NCBI GenBank assembly: GCA_038253825.1
Contig: JBBSGT010000043.1
Span: 1-10,672 of the forward strand
Source of the DNA: JACDET01 sp038253825
GTDB lineage: Bacteria; Patescibacteriota; Microgenomatia; Levybacterales; UBA12049
Reading direction: 5' to 3'
DNA length: 10,672 nt
The notes beneath the pieces were generated by a model. That model was not told the DNA's origin, ran no database searches, and worked only from the letters and a program-made list of their open reading frames with translations. Below are positions 6,366-10,672 of this stretch, one piece after another (within the stretch, counting starts at the first letter, position 1; the number at the start of each line of letters is the position of its first letter). The translations under genes were made by a program, and so were the position numbers.

Positions 6366-6978
6366 AATTGTTATTGATTAGGACATCAATTGTATGTCCC
6401 TTTAACTCTTGAGTTTTTATTTGGTTTTGATTATAGAAACTGTAAAAGAGATCAAGGATCTGAAGAGAATTTAATTGCTTTGCCTTCATACCGATTTTAT
6501 CCAGAGCTCTGATAACAATATCCCGCCGAAGATATAGCTGTTCCTTGATAAAGGGAAAATCCTTATGCCGTTCGGTTGGTTCAAATGGGATAACAAGGTA
6601 AAACTTTCTTGAAAGAATTTTATTTCCTGATACAAGTTTTTTAATAAATTCACCGTAGTTGTTGATCTGGTCTTTATAGATATGCTCTTTTTCATCACGC
6701 CGTTTTTGTTGCAGTTTTTCAAGGTAGTTATCGATTTTAATTTCCCGAACTCGTATGAGAATTTGTAATGGGAATGGAAGCGAATTTAAAAATGTTTTAA
6801 AATTATCAGTTATAATATCTTGTTCTGCCTCACTTTTCAACTCAAAGTTGATTGATGATGATTCCAAAATAAGACGATATCTATTTTTTGGAAGAACGAG
6901 AATATCATCTTTAACTTCTTTAATATCAATTTGGCACCTCGAACTTACTTTATTTTTTGACTTGCTCAAAAGCCACAT
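6349..6978 (-). CDS. TraC-like domain protein, accessory to VirB4
   Basis: From the chosen start the product has 209 residues and is soluble: a small mixed alpha/beta domain (LVLPKNRYRLILESSSINFE, then SLPFPLQILIRVREI) and a long charged helical section (about 95-190). The RYR.ILE.SSINFELKSE...FLNSLPFP.QILIRVR pattern is what I recognise from TraC-like proteins preceding VirB4 in Patescibacteria T4SS clusters, and it resembles the N-terminal domain of longer VirB4/TraC ATPases. It has no ATPase motif and probably acts as a VirB4 partner. The ATG at 6976-6978 is chosen over an in-frame ATG 22 codons earlier because a perfect AAAGGAGGT lies at the proper distance before it. It overlaps the end of the PrgI gene by 29 bp and the start of virB4 by 17 bp. 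Confidence 0.8.
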   Translation of the reverse strand: MWLLSKSKNKVSSRCQIDIKEVKDDILVLPKNRYRLILESSSINFELKSEAEQDIITDNFKTFLNSLPFPLQILIRVREIKIDNYLEKLQQKRRDEKEHIYKDQINNYGEFIKKLVSGNKILSRKFYLVIPFEPTERHKDFPFIKEQLYLRRDIVIRALDKIGMKAKQLNSLQILDLFYSFYNQNQIKTQELKGHTIDVLINNNYDTLI

Positions 6979-7462
6979 TGAGACCTCCTTTCTTAGTATG
7001 CCTAAATCGCAAACTGAAGTTTGGGTTGGCAAGTAATCGTTCAAATCGTATAGTATCTATAATATTTAATGACCTCATAGTATATTTTGCCTCTTTTCTG
7101 GCCGGAGACTTCGCCGGTATGATTTTTCCCTCAGGGAAAATGAGGTCTACTTCACGCATAAAACTATCATTCTTATTAAACACATAATAGGGAGGCCGTA
7201 AATTATACCGCAATAAAAGTATCATCCACTGAAGAACAATTTTGCCTTTAAAACGAAGCGCCAGAAGCATAAAAAGAAGTGCGATAAATCCTCCCGAAAG
7301 CATTTTATAAAGGGTCAGTTCCATTTTGGGAGGAAAGATTGTATAGACAAGTGTACCGAAAAAAAGTGGAATCATGAGAATAATAATTTGACTCAGCGTC
7401 AAATTCCCTGCAATTCTATCTTCAACAGTAATGATTTGTGCCGGGATAATTGCCGTTCTCAT
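6950..7462 (-). CDS. PrgI-family T4SS inner-membrane protein
   Basis: The product is 170 residues. It opens with the typical PrgI start, MRTAIIPAQIITVEDRIAGN, followed by two closely spaced membrane helices at about 24-43 and 55-71 and then a basic amphipathic segment (FKGKIVLQWMILLLRYNLRP). PrgI proteins, named from the Enterococcus pCF10 conjugation system, are thought to be the VirB3-like inner-membrane partner that sits before VirB4. The last ~70 residues (after about 100) extend beyond the usual PrgI domain and are soluble and basic. The start overlaps the preceding stop as ATGA, and an AGAAAGGTGG Shine-Dalgarno lies about 8 nt upstream, so this gene can be both coupled and independently initiated. 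Confidence 0.88.
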   Translation of the reverse strand: MRTAIIPAQIITVEDRIAGNLTLSQIIILMIPLFFGTLVYTIFPPKMELTLYKMLSGGFIALLFMLLALRFKGKIVLQWMILLLRYNLRPPYYVFNKNDSFMREVDLIFPEGKIIPAKSPARKEAKYTMRSLNIIDTIRFERLLANPNFSLRFRHTKKGGLNVAFEQVKK

Positions 7463-8745
7463 GCTTCAACCACCTTTCTTGGGGCTTTTACTGAGCTGGG
7501 GGCAGGTACATTTGCGTTTTCCGGATTAGGCGATGACATAACATTAATCATCTGTCCACCAATCTTTTTGAAAGTACCATTTCTTGTTGTATAAAAGACC
7601 ATCTGCATCATAAGGGACGGGATTTTAAGAAGGGTTGCAAAAAGGCCTATTGCAACAATAACGCCGACTAATGAATTGTTGGGATTATCAGGAACTGCTA
7701 AAAATGCTGAAGCAAGTTGAATAACGACAACATGGACAAATTCGACAAAAATTGTCACAATATATACTTTTGTTGCAATTTCTGCAAAGTCGGCAAGTTT
7801 AGGAATTCCCCAGAGCAAAAAGATAAAGGGTGAGAGAACGGCTCCCAAGGCAACAAGAACCAGTCGGCTGACATATAAAATAAGTAACACGATTGCAATT
7901 ATGAGAAAAAGAATGAAAAAAAGGAGTGTTACTAATTTTGCGCCGCCGGTAAGTAAGTTAGGAAGTGTGATGGTATTCACTACCCATGCATGATCTAGTC
8001 CTCCGGTTGAATTAAGGACTGCTGATATTAATACGTTATTTGTAACGATAATATAGTCGGCAAGAAAGAGAGAAATATTTGCGCCAAGAAACGAAAGACC
8101 GATTCTTGGGAGAATATGTTTCAGTTCTAATTCTTCAAACCCAAACGTTGCCCCACTCATTAAATGCAAACCAAGAAGTGCCACCACAAGAACATATAAT
8201 GAATCTGTGATGCCTAGCATAACAAGCCAGAAATTATGGATTGTCGAGTTATGAAGAACTGATGGGGTTGTTGTTAAGTAGCTGATGATTGCATCAACAA
8301 CTGGTTTTGTTGCACTTTGGACAATGGTTTGCATAAAGCCTGTCATTGTATCAATAAAGACCTGTACAGCACCGTTACTTGGAGGAGCAGCATTAATTGG
8401 TACAAGGTTTACCGCATTTGTGCCGTTTGTTGCGGAGGTGGGGGTGAACGATGCAATTAATATGTTAACGAGTATCGTTGAACCAAGAATAAGGACTAAC
8501 CCAATCAATGCATTTTTGATTGTTTTCTTGGCATGTTCAAGCACTTCAGGTTGACCTGTTGAAGTGATATAAAGATAGCCTCCTCTGATGAGAAATAAGA
8601 CAACAGCAACAGATGCAATTGCACTGATGCTATTAAGCGTATCATTAGTATAATTGGTAACTCCCGGATCGGTTGCAGCAAATGCAAGAGGAGCCGTACT
8701 AAAAAATATGACAAGACTTCCTATAAATGCATGTAAATATTTCAT
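7459..8745 (-). CDS. VirB6/TrbL-like polytopic membrane protein with an N-terminal pilin-like module
   Basis: The product from the chosen start has 428 residues: a signal peptide (about 1-23, ending PLAFA), then two helices flanking GGYLYITSTGQPE (55-67) and EHAKKTI, which is the same layout as the VirB2-like pilin encoded just upstream. A linker (100-125) follows, then a TrbL/VirB6-type region with helices at about 172-196, 212-235, 268-312, 325-350 and 358-385, and a soluble Pro/Asn-rich tail. VirB6-like proteins form the inner-membrane part of the T4SS channel. An in-frame ATG at 8788-8790 would add 15 residues and overlap the pilin gene; the ATG at 8743-8745 is preferred because it places the signal peptide at the N-terminus. 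It starts 19 nt after the pilin stop and has no clear Shine-Dalgarno. The pilin-like module could be a true fusion or a shared membrane domain. Confidence 0.85.
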   Translation of the reverse strand: MKYLHAFIGSLVIFFSTAPLAFAATDPGVTNYTNDTLNSISAIASVAVVLFLIRGGYLYITSTGQPEVLEHAKKTIKNALIGLVLILGSTILVNILIASFTPTSATNGTNAVNLVPINAAPPSNGAVQVFIDTMTGFMQTIVQSATKPVVDAIISYLTTTPSVLHNSTIHNFWLVMLGITDSLYVLVVALLGLHLMSGATFGFEELELKHILPRIGLSFLGANISLFLADYIIVTNNVLISAVLNSTGGLDHAWVVNTITLPNLLTGGAKLVTLLFFILFLIIAIVLLILYVSRLVLVALGAVLSPFIFLLWGIPKLADFAEIATKVYIVTIFVEFVHVVVIQLASAFLAVPDNPNNSLVGVIVAIGLFATLLKIPSLMMQMVFYTTRNGTFKKIGGQMINVMSSPNPENANVPAPSSVKAPRKVVEA

Positions 8746-8764
8746 AACACAGTTATGTATCACG

Positions 8765-9091
8765 TTATTTGCCAAAAGCAGCTGTTGCAAGTTGTGAAAC
8801 TATATTACTGAGAACTAAAGCACCAAGTGCGATTACCAGTCCAAACATAGAATAGAGAATTGTTTTTTTTGCTCCTTCCATTGCTTCTGGATTTCCGGTA
8901 CTTGTGATGTACTTAAATCCACCCAGAACAAAGAACCCTGCAGCAACCAAACCGGCCAGAGTGACTGAAACTTGGATAAGACTTTGTATAAATGTTTGTA
9001 TTTTTGAGACATCTGCGGATTGTGCAAAGACAGGAGATGCAGTAAATAACAGAGTAAGAAATACAGCTTGAAAATAAATTACTTTTTTCAT
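8765..9091 (-). CDS. TrbC/VirB2-like pilin subunit
   Basis: The product is 108 residues: a signal peptide (1-23, cleavage expected after VFA), then two hydrophobic helices (about 40-58 and 78-100) separated by GGFKYITSTGNPE (57-69) and a basic EGAKKTI turn. Size, signal peptide and two-helix hairpin fit the VirB2/TrbC pilin family, whose subunits are pulled from the inner membrane to build the T4SS pilus. It is the first gene of the T4SS operon, where the most abundant component would be expected. A perfect AAAGGAGGTG Shine-Dalgarno lies 9 nt before the ATG at 9091, the best-formed in the operon along with that of the TraC-like gene. The leader upstream holds a terminator-like hairpin. Confidence 0.88.
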   Translation of the reverse strand: MKKVIYFQAVFLTLLFTASPVFAQSADVSKIQTFIQSLIQVSVTLAGLVAAGFFVLGGFKYITSTGNPEAMEGAKKTILYSMFGLVIALGALVLSNIVSQLATAAFGK

Positions 9092-9120
9092 AACGTGACA
9101 CCTCCTTTCCTTTAAAAATC

Positions 9121-9145
9121 AAAAAAACTGCCAACCTGGGCAGTT
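9121..9145 (-). terminator. Intrinsic-terminator-like hairpin in the leader of the pilin/T4SS operon
   Basis: On the minus strand AACTGCC (9139-9145) pairs perfectly with GGCAGTT (9126-9132) around a 6-nt loop and runs into a seven-T tract. This is a textbook Rho-independent terminator by sequence. It lies 30 nt upstream of the pilin ATG and downstream of the only good promoter for the operon. It could terminate the broken gene ending at 9209, attenuate the T4SS operon, or protect the 5' end of the mRNA. Confidence 0.75.
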
Positions 9146-9158
9146 ATTAATAATATGT

Positions 9159-9188
9159 GTTATATCAAACGGAGGATAGAAAAGTCAA
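9159..9188 (-). promoter_or_regulatory. Extended -10 promoter driving the T4SS operon
   Basis: On the minus strand TTGACT (9183-9188), an 18-bp spacer and TATAAC (9159-9164), with TG of an extended -10 at 9166-9167. Transcription would start near 9152, a few bases before the terminator-like hairpin and about 60 nt before the pilin ATG. The 30 bp between hairpin and ATG are too short for another promoter. Confidence 0.6.
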
Positions 9189-9208
9189 TGATGAGTTTCG
9201 TATATTGT

Positions 9209-9355
9209 TTAATTCTTCGTTAATTTTATAATCATTGTTGTAACTGTATCTTTTATTTCATCTCTTGAAAAACTTTTGCCTTTAGCAATTTGATTGCCCA
9301 TTGAGTTGCGCTCAGAAACAACGTAAGCTAAATTTGGGTTATTTGGTGAGATATG
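9209..9355 (-). pseudogene. 3' end of a broken, unidentified gene
   Basis: The minus strand reads about 48 codons of protein-like sequence from about 9355 down to a TAA at 9209-9211. It includes HISPNNPNLAYVVSERNS, then MGNQIAKGKSFSRDEIKD and a short hydrophobic/basic end (MIIKLTKN). Upstream the frame meets a TAG within the IS200-type remnant, so the 5' part is lost. The composition (no low complexity, balanced charges) and its ending just before a terminator hairpin support a real gene end. I do not recognise the family. Its junction with the transposase remnant lies between about 9327 and 9355. Confidence 0.5.
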
Positions 9356-9531
9356 CTTGGAGATAGAACAATGCTATGACATATACTCTGTTGAGATCGG
9401 GACCGATAAGGATCATGTGCATTTTCTGATTCAGACAATGCCAGTGATGATGAGTATGTTTGTACAAATCACAAAGAGTATCACAGCTAAGGAATTGTTC
9501 AAGAGACAGCCGGTGGTAAAACAAAAATGTA
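9339..9531 (+). pseudogene. IS200/IS605-type transposase (TnpA) remnant, truncated at both ends
   Basis: The plus strand reads GEICLEIEQCYDIYSVEIGT, then DKDHVHFLIQTMPV and ITKSITAKELFKRQPVVKQK. DHVHFL is the HUH metal-binding motif of Y1 transposases, and SITAKELFKR matches the helix after it. The N-terminal segment (the usual Y-H-hydrophobic-W-x-T-K-Y-R-R strand) is missing. The C-terminal part carrying the catalytic tyrosine and the GGEFW-type segment is replaced after about 9531 by unrelated codons up to a TAA at 9570-9572. It cannot be an active transposase. It marks the breakpoint that destroyed the minus-strand gene next to it. Confidence 0.85.
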
Positions 9532-9588
9532 TGATGTTACCGAACAACCAATGCTTCACTTACCAAGTCTAACATGTGGCTTTACGTT

Positions 9589-9597
9589 TGCTATACT
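9589..9597 (+). promoter_or_regulatory. Extended -10 promoter for the transglutaminase-like gene
   Basis: TGCTATACT (TG at 9589-9590, TATACT at 9592-9597) forms an extended -10 element without a good -35 box. A second TATAAT overlaps at 9597-9602. It ends 14 nt before the ATG at 9612, so the leader would be about 7 nt. Confidence 0.45.
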
Positions 9598-9611
9598 ATA
9601 ATTATAAAGAT

Positions 9612-10343
9612 ATGCTAGATAATACAGAACCACAATGGAAAAATACAGAAACGATGCGATCTCGGATTGCAGATTCAAAATTTTTTGAGGAAAAAACACC
9701 TGAGGCTCGATATGGTTTGTGGCAGGGACGAAGAATTATTGGAAGAGATTCTCCAATAAATGGCGGTGTCTATCTGGGTGGGAGTGCCAGAGAAGCAATT
9801 GTTGTAGACGATATAAAGCAACCTGAAATAGGAGATACCTATCGTCAACTTCTCGGAACAATAGGGAGACGCGGAGAAGATTATAAAAAAATGGTACTCC
9901 GAGATGTCTACGATTTAACAAGACATGCAATTCCTTATGACTCGCAAGTAGTTGAACAAGTAGTTGCGAAATTAATCCCTGGCCCAGAACCTGATCAGAA
10001 AATCGGGCTTTCCTCTTTTATAATAGCAAAAGGGGGAGAATGCCGGCATCAAGCGCTTCTGGCTGGTTATCTCCTTGAGAAATTAAAAAGTGATAATTAT
10101 TTGCAGGGAACACCCTCAGTTGACAGAAATTTTGTTCCGGGAAAAGGTGGCCATGCTTGGGTAAGATATGTCAACTCAGCTGGAAATATCGTGATCATTG
10201 ACCCAGCGCAAGATTTTATTGGTGGGATTGAGGATGTAGGAAAAGACCAATGGTATTATGAACGACCCGGAGAAAAACCCCGACCACCACTTGTCACAAA
10301 AGCTAAAAATTATCTTAAATCAAATTTTTTTAAGAAAGACTAA
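9612..10343 (+). CDS. Transglutaminase-like cysteine enzyme, EDR1-type domain
   Basis: The product from the chosen start has 243 residues, cytoplasmic by appearance (no signal peptide or membrane segment). The papain-like transglutaminase triad is readable: Cys in GGECRHQALLAGYLLEKL (Cys144), His in GGHAWVRYVN (His181) and Asp in IVIIDPAQDF (Asp197). The C-R-H-x-A-L-L and G-H-A-W pattern is like the EDR1/transglutaminase-like group, whose members may be proteases, deamidases or non-catalytic. The first ~125 residues (with GLWQGRRIIGRDSPINGG) precede the catalytic fold, and the last 30 are basic. A GTG at 9576 would add 12 residues, but the extended -10 promoter at 9589-9597 lies inside that extension, so the ATG at 9612 is preferred. 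There is no Shine-Dalgarno. It is alone on the plus strand between two transposase fragments, which suggests cargo acquired by transfer; its substrate cannot be inferred. Confidence 0.75.
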   Translation: MLDNTEPQWKNTETMRSRIADSKFFEEKTPEARYGLWQGRRIIGRDSPINGGVYLGGSAREAIVVDDIKQPEIGDTYRQLLGTIGRRGEDYKKMVLRDVYDLTRHAIPYDSQVVEQVVAKLIPGPEPDQKIGLSSFIIAKGGECRHQALLAGYLLEKLKSDNYLQGTPSVDRNFVPGKGGHAWVRYVNSAGNIVIIDPAQDFIGGIEDVGKDQWYYERPGEKPRPPLVTKAKNYLKSNFFKKD

Positions 10344-10412
10344 ATGGAGATAAATGTATAATCGTAATCCAAATAATAGACTTGTTCTGAAATAGGATAA
10401 AATGTCATTTCT

Positions 10413-10442
10413 TTGAATAAATTTAAAGAGATTTTCTATACT
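10413..10442 (+). promoter_or_regulatory. Candidate promoter upstream of the right-edge transposase
   Basis: TTGAAT (10413-10418), an 18-bp spacer and TATACT (10437-10442). It would give a leader of about 150 nt before the ATG at 10599. The element's left end probably lies between here and that ATG, so this could be an outside promoter reading in. Confidence 0.4.
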
Positions 10443-10598
10443 AGGGAATTGATAGTGGTTAAGCAGAGAGGTGGTATACCCATCGTCAATGAGAATGCAT
10501 CTTGATCAGCTTGCAATTTAGAACAAAATGGGGTATCCAGCCAATATGGCATGCATTTTGACAAGAGAATCAAAAAGGAGTAACGTAATATATCCAAT

Positions 10599-10672
10599 AT
10601 GAAACTGCCCGAGATCGACATTACCACTATCAGTGATCCACAGGTAAGAAATGCTATTGAAAAGATAATGCA
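10599..10672 (+). CDS. Probable IS66-like transposase, N-terminal fragment (runs off the right edge)
   Basis: Twenty-four codons are visible: MKLPEIDITTISDPQVRN, then AIEKIM. Short N-termini of the type 'LPxxDIxxIxDxxxRxxIxxIMN', leading into a coiled coil, are what I recall from IS66-like transposases of Patescibacteria; the coiled coil and catalytic domain lie outside the window. The purine-rich AAAAAGGAG at 10573-10580 is about 18 nt from the ATG, farther than ideal, so the start is not certain. The preceding 10344-10598 has no convincing gene on either strand and presumably includes the element's end. Confidence 0.5.
   Translation, partial: MKLPEIDITTISDPQVRNAIEKIM

Noticed and set aside
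8746..8790. 15-residue extension of the VirB6-like protein
   Set aside because: It would bury the signal peptide behind a non-hydrophobic leader and overlap the pilin gene, with no Shine-Dalgarno.
10436..10627. 63-codon minus-strand frame at the right edge
   Set aside because: It runs across the start of the plus-strand transposase and has no recognisable family or ribosome binding site.
1..10672. CRISPR array or long tandem repeats
   Set aside because: No regularly spaced repeat of 20 bp or more was seen; the only phased repeats are the 5-bp units at 3281-3307.

Overview
The window reads as accessory DNA from a small-genome bacterium of the Candidate Phyla Radiation (Patescibacteria), most likely Microgenomates-like. 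This placement is an inference from gene families: a PrgI / TraC-like / VirB4 type IV secretion cassette with a tiny TrbC/VirB2-like pilin, a Fic protein of the kind common in these genomes, a TM2 protein, and AT-rich DNA using TGA as a stop. No rRNA or universal marker is present to prove it.

Layout. Positions 1-142 hold the 5' end of an IS30-family transposase (minus strand) and its probable terminal inverted repeat. Positions 170-436 hold a frameshifted gene relic. A secreted alpha/beta hydrolase resembling PAF-acetylhydrolase lies at 592-1326 (minus), with its own promoter. Positions 1622-3274 (minus) are a two-gene unit: a Fic gene now destroyed by an internal deletion, a nonsense codon and a frameshift, and an intact helical, HEAT-like hypothetical gene whose ATG overlaps the ancestral Fic stop. 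Upstream of Fic is a near-consensus promoter overlapped by three 11-bp-spaced repeats.

Positions 3577-9091 (minus) form the core. In transcription order they encode a VirB2-like pilin, a VirB6/TrbL-like membrane protein that itself begins with a pilin-like module, PrgI, a TraC-like protein, a VirB4 ATPase and a membrane-anchored M23 peptidase, with overlapping or nearly overlapping ends, followed by a separately promoted TM2 protein. Together they would make an inner-membrane secretion or DNA-transfer channel, its ATP motor, a pilus subunit and a wall-opening enzyme. No VirD4 coupling ATPase, relaxase or VirB11 is visible here. A strong promoter drives the operon, but an intrinsic-terminator-like hairpin sits between that promoter and the first gene.

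Positions 9209-10672 are a patchwork: the 3' end of a broken minus-strand gene, a twice-truncated IS200-type transposase, an intact transglutaminase-like cysteine enzyme (plus), and the first codons of a probable IS66-like transposase at the right edge. Mobile-element sequence at both edges and gene decay on both flanks suggest a T4SS island under active rearrangement.
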